A stretch of DNA of 64,000 bases from Chromatiales bacterium (lineage in GTDB: Bacteria; Pseudomonadota; Gammaproteobacteria; Steroidobacterales; GCA-2729495), in the NCBI GenBank assembly GCA_024234935.1, contig JACKNI010000001.1, forward strand, positions 744,001 to 808,000. Direction: 5' to 3'. A program made the translations under genes and the position numbers. The notes under the pieces are model-generated. The model saw nothing but the letters and a program-made list of their open reading frames with translations, searched no databases and was not told the origin of the DNA. Positions 26,373 through 34,734 of this stretch are shown piece by piece. Position 1 is the stretch's first letter. The number at the start of each line of letters is the position of its first letter.

Positions 26373-28460
26373 TCATGCCGCCGACGTCACAGCACCGGCT
26401 TCATACAGCGGCAACCAGATGATAAACCGGGTACGAACACCCGGCTCCGATTCAACGCGCAGCGAACCGCCGGCATCCATGACCAGCGTCCGCGCCTGAT
26501 ACGCGCCGATGCCCATGCCCTTGCTGCCCTTGGTCGTATCAAAAGGACGGAACAAACGGGTGCGGATGAACTCAGGCTCCATGCCGCAACCGTCGTCCTC
26601 GATCGTGATCGCCACCCCATCATCGGCCGCCGCAATCGCGACGCTGACCGAGCCATCGCGGCTGGTTGCCTCCTGGGCGTTACGGATCAGGTGTACGAGT
26701 ACCGCGGTGAATCGCTCACGGTCTATCCACACCTGCAGATCCGACTCCGTATCGCCGAACTGCGGGACCGGCTCTCTGCCCCGACAGCGCTCCACCGCAT
26801 CGGCGACAGCGGCTGCCGCCCGTACGCGCTGGCGTGGCCCCGTGGTTTCACCACTCTGCAGCTGCTGCAGCAGCTTGTTCATGCGCAGGACGGAATTGTC
26901 GATGGTCGCCATCGCATCATCGATAAACGCCGGATTACCCTTGTGCTTCGCAGCGTTACGCAACATCAGCGATTGCTGGGCAATCAGGTTCTTTAGGTCG
27001 TGCATGACGAACGCCGTCAACCGGTTGAACGCCTCAAACTGACGTCCTTCGGCAAGTTTTTGATCCGCTTCGTACTGCGCCAGGAAGGCGGCAACCTGCC
27101 GGCCTGAAGTACGCAGCAGATCGATCTCCTCGAAACTCAGCCTGAAACTGGTACCGGGCTGATGCAGCATGATCAACCCCGTAAGCGTCGCGTTACTGAT
27201 CAACGGAACGATAAGCAGGCCATCCGGAAACGCATCGAGCCACGACGGTTTCTTGAGGCCTGAATACAGTTCCGGCCGGCGCGACAACTCTGCCGTATCG
27301 ATGATCCACTGACGCTCGAGCATGAACAGGACCAGGGGGTCATCGATTGCGATACGCGCTTCCGGCAGGCTCTGTACATTCCAGCCGGCCAGGGCAGTCA
27401 GTTGACGGTTCTCGTCGACCGGTGTCCAGAGTATCCCGGCTGGACTGCCCACGATCTCGGCCAGCGCCTTGATCACGCGCTCCGGAAGCGGCAGACCGGC
27501 ACCCTTTGAAACCAGGGTATCGATCAGCCGTAACCACTCTTCCCGATAGTCGTAGCGAAACGGTACGAAATGTTTGCTGACAAACACCTTCAGGCGCGCA
27601 TTCAGACGTTCGGAGAACAGCAGCACCACGAGCGGCGTACCCATGCCGAGTACCAGGGCAAGCGCTGCCTGTCGGGCGATCAGCGGTTCCAGCGAGTGGA
27701 ATACCGGCAGCAGAAACAGGGCGACCAGCAGGATGGATCCGGTGGCCAGAAAACGCGGCGCATAGCTGCGCGCTTCAGGAGACACGAATATATCGAGCGA
27801 CCACTGTGGTCGCTGGCGAAGCGCGAACAGCATCAGCAGACCCGCCGCCGCAAGGCACAGCGCTGCGAGGCCGCTCAACCAGCGCGGTACGCCCGCACCG
27901 GCCGCAGCGACTATAGCCACAACAGCCTGCGAGCCCGAAACCAGTACTGCGGAAAGGGCGAGAGCTCGGGTTGCCGTCCGCCCCTCGACCGGGGCATCAC
28001 TGACAAACTGGGCTGCAAGTGCCAGACACAAGAGCGCGACGGCCGCTGCAATGACATTGCAGACCGTATCCAGCCACCCGGCCGTGCCGACAGAGGTCAG
28101 CCAGATGACGCCGGCTGATGCACTGAGGACCACGATCCAGAACAACCGCAGCAGCCACCTGACCAGTTCCGGCATGGACCGTTCGTAAGGTCCACGCAAG
28201 AGCCGGTGCAGGAACTGATACCAGCTGTAGAGCAGGAGAATCTGCACGCCGTAGGCCAGCAGTGCAAAGTACTGAATGCCTTTGGCATAACCGGACTGGG
28301 CGAAAAAAAGCCCCCAGACCACACCGCCGAAAACGACGCCGAGTATCTGATTCCGCAGCAATACCCCGCCACCAGTCAGCAACACGTAGGCGCCGACAAG
28401 GGCGTAGGAGAGCGCCACCAGGCTGGCCCACAAGGCGGTATTGAATAAAGCGGCGGTCAC
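26373..28460 (-). CDS. prsK: PEP-CTERM system membrane histidine kinase PrsK
   Basis: PrsK is the sensor partner of PrsR. The 695 residues begin with about eight to ten hydrophobic segments (residues 1-280), followed by a GAF-like domain (about 310-470). The kinase core has the phospho-accepting histidine in AFVMHDLKNLIAQQSLM, the N-box LIRNAQEAT, and ATP-lid motifs TIEDDGCGM and GMGIGAYQA. The MHDLKN form of the H-box is the usual one for PrsK. The start is GTG. Its signal is unknown. It sits 12 kb from the exosortase gene instead of next to it. Confidence 0.92.
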   Translation of the reverse strand: MTAALFNTALWASLVALSYALVGAYVLLTGGGVLLRNQILGVVFGGVVWGLFFAQSGYAKGIQYFALLAYGVQILLLYSWYQFLHRLLRGPYERSMPELVRWLLRLFWIVVLSASAGVIWLTSVGTAGWLDTVCNVIAAAVALLCLALAAQFVSDAPVEGRTATRALALSAVLVSGSQAVVAIVAAAGAGVPRWLSGLAALCLAAAGLLMLFALRQRPQWSLDIFVSPEARSYAPRFLATGSILLVALFLLPVFHSLEPLIARQAALALVLGMGTPLVVLLFSERLNARLKVFVSKHFVPFRYDYREEWLRLIDTLVSKGAGLPLPERVIKALAEIVGSPAGILWTPVDENRQLTALAGWNVQSLPEARIAIDDPLVLFMLERQWIIDTAELSRRPELYSGLKKPSWLDAFPDGLLIVPLISNATLTGLIMLHQPGTSFRLSFEEIDLLRTSGRQVAAFLAQYEADQKLAEGRQFEAFNRLTAFVMHDLKNLIAQQSLMLRNAAKHKGNPAFIDDAMATIDNSVLRMNKLLQQLQSGETTGPRQRVRAAAAVADAVERCRGREPVPQFGDTESDLQVWIDRERFTAVLVHLIRNAQEATSRDGSVSVAIAAADDGVAITIEDDGCGMEPEFIRTRLFRPFDTTKGSKGMGIGAYQARTLVMDAGGSLRVESEPGVRTRFIIWLPLYEAGAVTSAA

Positions 28461-28581
28461 GCAGTCATCATAATGCCTGTTTGCTCAGATGGTTAGCATG
28501 CATTCGATGAATGGATCACAACACCAGCCATTGCCCGGGAACGCTGGCCGCGGTAGTAGCCAGCGCCAGGATCATGAGAAA

Positions 28582-28657
28582 TGGCGTCCCCAAGGGGATT
28601 CGAACCCCTGTTGCCGCCGTGAAAGGGCAGTGTCCTAGGCCTCTAGACGATGGGGAC
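28582..28657 (-). tRNA. tRNA-Glu (anticodon UUC)
   Basis: The minus strand gives a full cloverleaf starting GTCCCCATCGTCTAGAGGCC, with anticodon stem and loop CTGCC-CTTTCAC-GGCGG (anticodon TTC), the GGTTCGAAT T-arm and an encoded CCA end. It follows tRNA-Ala by 32 nt and is probably cotranscribed with it. Confidence 0.97.
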
Positions 28658-28689
28658 AGTCTGATGGGCTAACGGTACTGGAAGTAATT

Positions 28690-28765
<76 letters not shown>

Positions 28766-28781
28766 ACACGGCTGGCCGGGG

Positions 28782-28811
28782 AATCTACGCGACCGCTCCC
28801 AAGACTGTCAA
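28782..28811 (-). promoter_or_regulatory. Promoter of the tRNA-Ala/tRNA-Glu unit
   Basis: A perfect TTGACA (28811-28806) and TAGATT (28787-28782) are 18 nt apart, and a GC-rich stretch (CCCCGGCC) follows the -10 box, as in stable-RNA promoters. It lies 16 nt upstream of mature tRNA-Ala. Confidence 0.75.
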
Positions 28812-28846
28812 GGAAAGCTGCAGGCCCCAACCGGAAAAATATGGAA

Positions 28847-30244
28847 TCATGATGGCAACCGAGCGATCGCGTGCTTCAGGCGGTCCAGGGCCTTTTTCTG
28901 CCCGAGCAATTCGAGCGTCACATCGATTGGCGGCGATACAGTGCCGCCGGTCACGGCCACGCGCACCGGCTGACCGAGCTTGCCGAAGCCGATGCCGCAT
29001 TCCGCGGCGACGGCGGTCATGGCGGCATGAATATCTGTGCGCGTCCAGGTTGCAGCCTCGGCAAGGCGCTTGACCAGCAGGCTCAGCGGTCCGGCAACCG
29101 TCGCAGTCAGGTGTTTGCTGATAGCTGCGGTATCGATCTGTGCCGGCTCCGCATACAGATAGTGTGCGCTGCTGGCGATCTCTTGCAAGGTCGTCGCCCG
29201 CTCCCGATATGCCTCGACGACAGCAACTGCAGGTGGTCCATTTCGCACATCAAGCCCTGCCCGCTCCAGTTGCATCACAAGACCCGGCGCGAGCTCCTCC
29301 GGGCTGCCGCTGCGGAGATACTGCTGATTGATCCAGTTGAGCTTGCCCGTATCGAAACGCGAGGCCGAGGCGTTGACCGCTGCGATGTCAAACAGGCGGA
29401 TCATCTCTTCACGCGAAAAAAGTTCCTGATCGCCGTGCGACCAGCCGAGGCGTGCCAGATAGTTCAGCACTGCGTCCGGCAGATAACCCGCATCGCGGTA
29501 CTCGAGTACATTGACGGCCCCATGCCGCTTTGACAGCTTGGCCCCGTCCGGCCCGAGGATCATCGGCAGGTGGCCATAGGCGGGACGAGCAAAGCCGAGT
29601 GCATCGATCAAATGCATCTGTCTCGGTGTGTTGTTGAGATGGTCGTCACCACGGATCACGTGCGTGATTCCCGTATCACCATCATCCACCACGACGCCAA
29701 AATGAAATGTTGGTGAGCCGTCAGATCGCATGATGATCAGGTCGTCGAGCTCGGAGTTCTGGAACTCGACACGGCCACGCACCAGATCATCGACAATTGT
29801 GACGCCCTCCTGCGGCGTACGGAAACGCAGAACCGGGGACACGCCCGGGACCGGGTGCCGACGCTCCCTGCAACGTCCGTCATAGCGCGGATTTTCGCCG
29901 CGCGCCATCTGGGCCGCGCGCATCTGCTCAAGCTCATCCCGGCTGCAGTAGCAGTGATAGGCGCCGCCTGCCTCCAGCAACTGTGCTGCGAGTTCGCGGT
30001 AGCGATCCATCCTTGCGGTCTGGTAGTAAGGGCCCTCGTCATATTCAAGGCCAAGCCAGTTCATTGCCTCAAGGATCGCGTCCACTGCGGCCTGGGTAGA
30101 CCGTTCGCGGTCAGTGTCCTCGATTCTGAGCACGAACTGCCCGCCGTGATGGCGTGCATACAACCATGAGAACAGCGCGGTACGGACGCCGCCGATGTGC
30201 AGATAGCCGGTGGGGCTGGGAGCGAAGCGTGTCTTGACGGTCAT
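28847..30244 (-). CDS. gltX: Glutamyl-tRNA synthetase
   Basis: GltX charges tRNA-Glu; its cognate tRNA gene lies just downstream. The 465 residues are normal for class I GluRS. The ATP motifs are PTGYLHIGGVRTALF (HIGH type) and GAKLSKRHG (KMSKS type), with GLEYDEGPYYQTAR and the segment YCYCSRDELEQM between. The C-terminal anticodon-binding helical domain is complete. The ATG at 30244 is divergent from the phosphopantetheinyl transferase gene. Confidence 0.96.
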   Translation of the reverse strand: MTVKTRFAPSPTGYLHIGGVRTALFSWLYARHHGGQFVLRIEDTDRERSTQAAVDAILEAMNWLGLEYDEGPYYQTARMDRYRELAAQLLEAGGAYHCYCSRDELEQMRAAQMARGENPRYDGRCRERRHPVPGVSPVLRFRTPQEGVTIVDDLVRGRVEFQNSELDDLIIMRSDGSPTFHFGVVVDDGDTGITHVIRGDDHLNNTPRQMHLIDALGFARPAYGHLPMILGPDGAKLSKRHGAVNVLEYRDAGYLPDAVLNYLARLGWSHGDQELFSREEMIRLFDIAAVNASASRFDTGKLNWINQQYLRSGSPEELAPGLVMQLERAGLDVRNGPPAVAVVEAYRERATTLQEIASSAHYLYAEPAQIDTAAISKHLTATVAGPLSLLVKRLAEAATWTRTDIHAAMTAVAAECGIGFGKLGQPVRVAVTGGTVSPPIDVTLELLGQKKALDRLKHAIARLPS

Positions 30245-30384
30245 TGCTTTTCAGAACTGGCGAATACGGGCGCGATTCTAGCGTGAACGGGTTCCGGTCG
30301 CCCCGCCCCGCTTTCCATTGGCATCGTGACCATCGATTGGCACACTGCCACCCCATGCCTGATGGTGCTGAACTGACGAGGGCC

Positions 30385-31020
30385 ATGACGGATCTGGTTC
30401 CGCCAGCAGTTGCCTGCGCGCTGTACAACACCGGCTGCGAGCCGGAACCACTATGGTCACCGGAACTTCGAGCTGCTGCCGGCATGAGCGGGAAGCGTCG
30501 ACGCGAGTTCGCTGCCGGCCGCCATTGCGCACGCCGGGCGCTGGCGCACCTGGGACACGAAGCAGTTGCGCTGCCCATCGGCCCTGGTCGTGCGCCCGTA
30601 TGGCCACCCGGGGTCATCGGTTCGATTACGCACACCGGTGACTTCGCCATTGCCGCTGTCGCATGGAAGTCGGATCTCCGCTCCCTGGGCATCGACATGG
30701 AAAGCGCTGATCCACTTGAGCCCGACCTGCTCGAACTGGTATGCCGTGAAGACGAGCGGGCGGCACTGGCCAGCTGCGGCATGGATCCGCAGCTCGGCGC
30801 CAAACTGGTTTTCAGTGCCAAAGAGAGTGTCTACAAGTGCCTCTGGCCAGTAACGGGCTCATTCCTCGAATTTCATGCCATCGGCATCAGGATCGACCCG
30901 GTCGTATCCCGTTTTACGGCCTGCGGCGAGGATCCTCTTATTGAAGAAATGCTGAAGACTGTCCGCGGCGCATACCGGAGAGTTGGCAACCTTCTGCTCA
31001 GTTGCGCTTGGCTACCCTGA
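30385..31020 (+). CDS. 4'-phosphopantetheinyl transferase, EntD/PcpS type
   Basis: It attaches phosphopantetheine from CoA to a serine of carrier proteins. About 211 residues show the Sfp-type motifs: REFAAGRHCARRAL, WPPGVIGSITHTGDFAIAAVA, the metal-binding GIDMES, and FSAKESVYKCLWP. I start at ATG 30385 (MTDLVPP); ATG 30355 is also possible. The C-terminus overlaps the convergent wecA-like gene by 23 nt. A nearby client is the acyl carrier protein at 42,137, though the enzyme could equally serve fatty-acid or other carriers. Confidence 0.88.
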   Translation: MTDLVPPAVACALYNTGCEPEPLWSPELRAAAGMSGKRRREFAAGRHCARRALAHLGHEAVALPIGPGRAPVWPPGVIGSITHTGDFAIAAVAWKSDLRSLGIDMESADPLEPDLLELVCREDERAALASCGMDPQLGAKLVFSAKESVYKCLWPVTGSFLEFHAIGIRIDPVVSRFTACGEDPLIEEMLKTVRGAYRRVGNLLLSCAWLP

Positions 31021-32305
31021 TCAGGGTTGAGGCGGCCGCTGAAGGGCGGGCGGAAAAGTCCGACGATGCACGCTGTCGTGTCGCCATCGCTGGCGCACGT
31101 ACCGGAGAGGAAATATTGACCGGTGGTGCCGTAGCCGTCTGAGCCGAAGCCAGACGCCGGTCAATGCCGCTGCGCCGCTCGGGCCCGGCATAAGCCGGAT
31201 CCTGCCCACGACGCCGATCGCCAGCAATTCTGCGCCGGCAAATCGAGCGATGCAGGAAGCGCATCACCCGCCAGGCGTGCATGATCATCCAGAAATAACC
31301 GAGCCCGACCAGCAGAAAACCGCCGGCAACGAGCAACTCGGGCACATGCCAGTAAACGCTGGCCAAGCCGATGAGCACACCAAGTGCGGCAATTGCAGCC
31401 ATCAGCCCGACCGTCTCGTTGACGGTATAGCCGGCCAGCAGGAACACATGATGCAGATGCTCCCGGTCCGGCGAAAACGGTGACCGTCCGCGCAGGATCC
31501 GGCGCAGCATCATGGTGACGGTATCGAAAATGGGCAGCATCAAGAACCACAGGGCTGCTGCAGGACTGATCACCCTGGATTCGCCCTGGGACAGCGAGAC
31601 TGCATACCAGGTCAGTGCGAAGCCGAGAAACATGCTGCCCGCATCACCCATGAATATGGAGGCGCGCTGGCGGCCGGGAAGCCGGAGATTGAAAAACAGA
31701 AAGCCCACCACTGCCGAGCCAAGCAGTGGCAGCAGGATGACATCTGCGACGTTACCCCACAGGTACGCTGCCAGAAACAGTCCGGCCAGAGACACCAGCG
31801 AAAGACTGCCACTCAGCCCATCCAGGCCATCGCACATGTTCAGCGCATTGATTACACCCAGGGTCGCAAAAACCGTGAACGGAACTGCAAAGACGCCCAT
31901 TGTCAGGAGCCGCCCGGACAACGTCATGCCGCCCAGGTCATTCAGTACAACGCCAGCGCCAAAGATCATCAGCAATGCCGCAGCGATCTGCGCAGCGAAG
32001 CGCGCCAGCGGTGACAAGTCAAAAAAGTCATCGATGACGCCAACCGTTACCAGCAGCAGACCTCCGCCGAAGAAACTCAGGATTTCACGAAGCGGCAGGG
32101 TCACACCTTCGGCTACAGTCAGCAGGAATGCCATGACCAGACCGGCGAATATCGCCAGGCCGCCAACCAGTGGCGTCGGGATCTGATGGCTCTTCCGCTC
32201 GTTCGGAATATCGACAAGTCCGGTCACTACGGCGAGCGGACGCAAAAGGAGGATCAACAGCGTGGTCGAGGTCAGTGCGGCCAGGGATATGTGATACACA
32301 GACAT
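30998..32305 (-). CDS. WecA/MraY-family undecaprenyl-phosphate N-acetylhexosamine-1-P transferase
   Basis: Such enzymes start a glycan by moving a GlcNAc-1-P type sugar from UDP onto undecaprenyl phosphate. The 435-residue protein has about eleven membrane segments. Family aspartate motifs are in VIDDFFDLSP, NALNMCDGLDGLSG and FMGDAGSMFLG, and a HLHH motif lies in the last cytosolic loop. A basic tail of about 85 residues after residue 350 contains GPERRSGIDRR and looks disordered; it is absent from ordinary WecA. I chose ATG 32305 over a TTG seven codons upstream. Confidence 0.9.
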   Translation of the reverse strand: MSVYHISLAALTSTTLLILLLRPLAVVTGLVDIPNERKSHQIPTPLVGGLAIFAGLVMAFLLTVAEGVTLPLREILSFFGGGLLLVTVGVIDDFFDLSPLARFAAQIAAALLMIFGAGVVLNDLGGMTLSGRLLTMGVFAVPFTVFATLGVINALNMCDGLDGLSGSLSLVSLAGLFLAAYLWGNVADVILLPLLGSAVVGFLFFNLRLPGRQRASIFMGDAGSMFLGFALTWYAVSLSQGESRVISPAAALWFLMLPIFDTVTMMLRRILRGRSPFSPDREHLHHVFLLAGYTVNETVGLMAAIAALGVLIGLASVYWHVPELLVAGGFLLVGLGYFWMIMHAWRVMRFLHRSICRRRIAGDRRRGQDPAYAGPERRSGIDRRLASAQTATAPPVNISSPVRAPAMATRQRASSDFSARPSAAASTLIRVAKRN

Positions 32306-32586
32306 ATGCCGTTCTTCTTTGTGCAACCAGTCAGCCGTTCAGTGTGTCGTTACCATTGTCCTGAAGCGTGACACTATTCGCCTCGACCGTGGATTTCTGC
32401 GATGGCCCTCACAGGCAGAAGCGTCGCAGCAGATCCAAAACGCGATTAGACTGGAGAGACTATATAGTCGCTCGTTCAAGGAACCGCGTTACGGGTTGGT
32501 AAGGCTTCAGGCAGCCGGGGCTTGCGGTTAACATAAGGCCGGGAGCATCGTGTGCAGCGCATTTCACTTTCAGCAGGAGCAACGGC
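32306..32586. promoter_or_regulatory. Divergent control region with 12-bp palindrome
   Basis: This 281-nt gap separates the wecA-like gene from the export gene. It holds a perfect palindrome GACTATATAGTC at 32458-32469, which includes a TATATA that could serve as a -10 box or an operator. I looked for the sigma-54 pattern TGGCAC-N5-TTGC expected for PrsR targets and found none that keeps the GG-N10-GC spacing. The ribosome site before 32587 is CAGGAG. Confidence 0.4.
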
Positions 32587-33180
32587 ATGACAAGGCAGTT
32601 TCACAACATTCTGGCGGGCACAGCTGCAGCCCTGCTTATCCTGATGAACACCCTGGTGCCGCAACCTGCGCTGGCCGAGGACGAAACACCAAGCGTGGGC
32701 ACATACCCGGTCAATGCGGGTGACGTACTGGAGATACTGGTGTGGAAGGAAGAGAACCTGCAGAAGCAGGTGGTAGTCCGTCCCGATGGCTACTTCTCCT
32801 TTCCACTGACCGGAGACATCCGCGCAGAAGGCCGAACCATCGAGGAGATACGCCGCGATATTTCGTCACAAATCGCACGCTATATCCCCGACCCGGTCGT
32901 CAGCGTTTCGATCTTTGAACCCCGCGGCAGCAAGGTATATGTCATCGGCCAGGTCAACCGGCCAGGCGAATTTCCGATCAATCGCTATGTCGATGTAATT
33001 CAGGCACTGAGCATGGCCGGCGGCACGACGCCATTCGCCAAACTGGACGAAATCAAGATATTGCGCCGCGAGGGTGCGACGCAAACAGCAACGACCTTTG
33101 CGTATGGCGACATCGCCAATGGCAAGCGGCTGCAGCAAAATATCGTGCTGAAGCCCGGCGATACCGTACTTGTCCCCTGA
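32587..33180 (+). CDS. Wza-family polysaccharide export protein (short, XrtA/PEP-CTERM type)
   Basis: Such proteins form or gate the outer-membrane channel through which EPS leaves the cell. The 197-residue sequence has a signal peptide ending PQPALA. It then has a Poly_export domain (YPVNAGDVLEILVWKEE, VVRPDGYFSFPLTGDI, about residues 40-115) and one SLBB domain (VYVIGQVNRPGEFPI, about 120-195). It has no lipobox and lacks the C-terminal membrane helix of E. coli Wza, like the short exporters of PEP-CTERM EPS loci. The barrel-protein gene follows after 16 nt. Confidence 0.9.
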   Translation: MTRQFHNILAGTAAALLILMNTLVPQPALAEDETPSVGTYPVNAGDVLEILVWKEENLQKQVVVRPDGYFSFPLTGDIRAEGRTIEEIRRDISSQIARYIPDPVVSVSIFEPRGSKVYVIGQVNRPGEFPINRYVDVIQALSMAGGTTPFAKLDEIKILRREGATQTATTFAYGDIANGKRLQQNIVLKPGDTVLVP

Positions 33181-33196
33181 TAGCGCAGGCCGTCAA

Positions 33197-34465
33197 ATGA
33201 GCAGGATCAGAAATCCGGTTCGCTATCGGCACATCAAAGCCGCGGCGATACTGATTTCGCTCTTGCCAGGTCTGCTGACATCGCAGCCGGCCCGGGCCTA
33301 CTGGGAGCTGACACCGCGTATCGAGGGCGGGATCACCACTGAAACGAATCCATACAACCGGATTGAAACGCAGAGCTACGACGGTGCCACCGGAGCGTTT
33401 GCAGACTTTCGTCTGGAAGGCTCCCTTCAGACTCCTCGCGATGTTGTCACACTGACCCCAAGGTTGCGTAGTTCCCGGTTCGCCGGTTCAAACGAGCCGC
33501 TGGACGACGATGACTACTGGATCAACCTTGACGCAACTCACTACTGGGACACCGCCAATGCGAACCTGGGTGTGATGTACCGTGACAACGGTATCCGGAC
33601 CAGCGAGTTCAATACAGCAAACCCAGGGCAAACCAGGGACGACTCGCAGAGCACCTGGTCATTCGATCCGTCGCTAAGCTATATTTTTTCGGCGCGAAAC
33701 TCCATCCAACTCACCGCTAACTGGACGGATATCACATATGATGCGCCTCCACAGTCAGGCTATTATGACTACACCAACGGCAGTATTCAGGCGACCTGGA
33801 TTCACGCCTTTAGCGAAAAAACATCTGCTCTGGTGGCCGTGAACGGCGGCTCTTTTAAGGCAAGTGACCCCTACTCAGCAAGCAGGAACAACACTGATTC
33901 GTTCGGCGGAACCCTGGCCCTGGAGCGCAAACTGAGTCCAACGCTTACGACCACGGTTACCCTGGGCAGCTCACGCAGCACCCAGGATGTCGAGGGACTT
34001 TTCTTTGATCCGGAAAACCCGGGATTTCTTTGCCCAACCTATCCGTTTGCGCTATGTTCGATCAGCGAAAACAGCAACAACTTTGTTGGTGGCATTACGC
34101 TTCGTCAGCAATCGGAGGTCATGACGACGACAATCGACTACAGCCAGTCGCAGGCGCCTCGATCAAACGGAACATCCGTTGTGTCAGAGAGTTTTCGCGT
34201 TAATTTCCAACGCACGCTAAGCCGGAAACTGGATGGCTCCTTTAACCTGCTCTACACCAGCGATTCCGCTCTCGGCAATTACGGCCGCCAGGACAGAGCG
34301 TACTTTTCAGGCAATGCTGCTCTCAGGTACCGGTTGACCCGGACGCTGGCCGTAAACGGGAGCTACAACTACTCGGTCAACAATGACGACGCCAATGGTG
34401 CCAAGCAGAAGAACAACAGCCTGTTCTTTTCCCTGATCTATACGGGCGTGGGAATCCGGCGGTAG
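33197..34465 (+). CDS. Predicted outer-membrane beta-barrel protein of the EPS locus
   Basis: The 422-residue protein has a signal peptide ending QPARA, followed by alternating polar and aromatic strands throughout (ELTPRIEGGITTETNPYNR, DYWINLDATHYWDT and similar). It ends LFFSLIYTGVGIRR. This fits a porin-like barrel such as the TIGR03016-type proteins of exosortase EPS loci, and it may cooperate with the short exporter upstream, from which it is 16 nt away. The start ATG at 33197 is preferred over 33170, which overlaps the exporter. The DNA looks poorer in GC than its neighbours. Confidence 0.7.
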   Translation: MSRIRNPVRYRHIKAAAILISLLPGLLTSQPARAYWELTPRIEGGITTETNPYNRIETQSYDGATGAFADFRLEGSLQTPRDVVTLTPRLRSSRFAGSNEPLDDDDYWINLDATHYWDTANANLGVMYRDNGIRTSEFNTANPGQTRDDSQSTWSFDPSLSYIFSARNSIQLTANWTDITYDAPPQSGYYDYTNGSIQATWIHAFSEKTSALVAVNGGSFKASDPYSASRNNTDSFGGTLALERKLSPTLTTTVTLGSSRSTQDVEGLFFDPENPGFLCPTYPFALCSISENSNNFVGGITLRQQSEVMTTTIDYSQSQAPRSNGTSVVSESFRVNFQRTLSRKLDGSFNLLYTSDSALGNYGRQDRAYFSGNAALRYRLTRTLAVNGSYNYSVNNDDANGAKQKNNSLFFSLIYTGVGIRR

Positions 34466-34473
34466 CCGAAAAA

Positions 34474-34548
34474 TGGTGGGCGATGAGTGGATTGAACACT
34501 CGACCTCTGCTGTGTGAAAGCAGCGCTCTCCCACTGAGCTAATCGCCC
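34474..34548 (-). tRNA. tRNA-Val (anticodon CAC)
   Basis: The minus strand starts GGGCGATTAGCTCAGTGGGA. The anticodon arm is CTGCT-TTCACAC-AGCAG (anticodon CAC), with a GTTCAATCC T-arm and an encoded CCA. It is a single gene lying 8 nt beyond the stop of the barrel gene and on the opposite strand. Confidence 0.96.
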
Positions 34549-34734
34549 GCTGCGGCGCAGATGATATACGGAGTCTGGTCGCCCTGGCAAAGCCGGCCCG
34601 CAGCCCTGAGAACCGGACCGGCAGCCGCCAACCGTGAGCCAGGCACGCTCCACAGGCTATACTCGGGACTAATATCGCCGGTACGGGGCTGTTAACCGGC
34701 CGGATCCTGCTCCCTGACGGAACGACGGACCAGA

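Noticed and set aside
28543..28564. Hairpin GCTGGC/GCCAGC after tRNA-Glu as a terminator
   Set aside because: The stem is only 6 bp with a 10-nt loop and no T-run follows on the minus strand.
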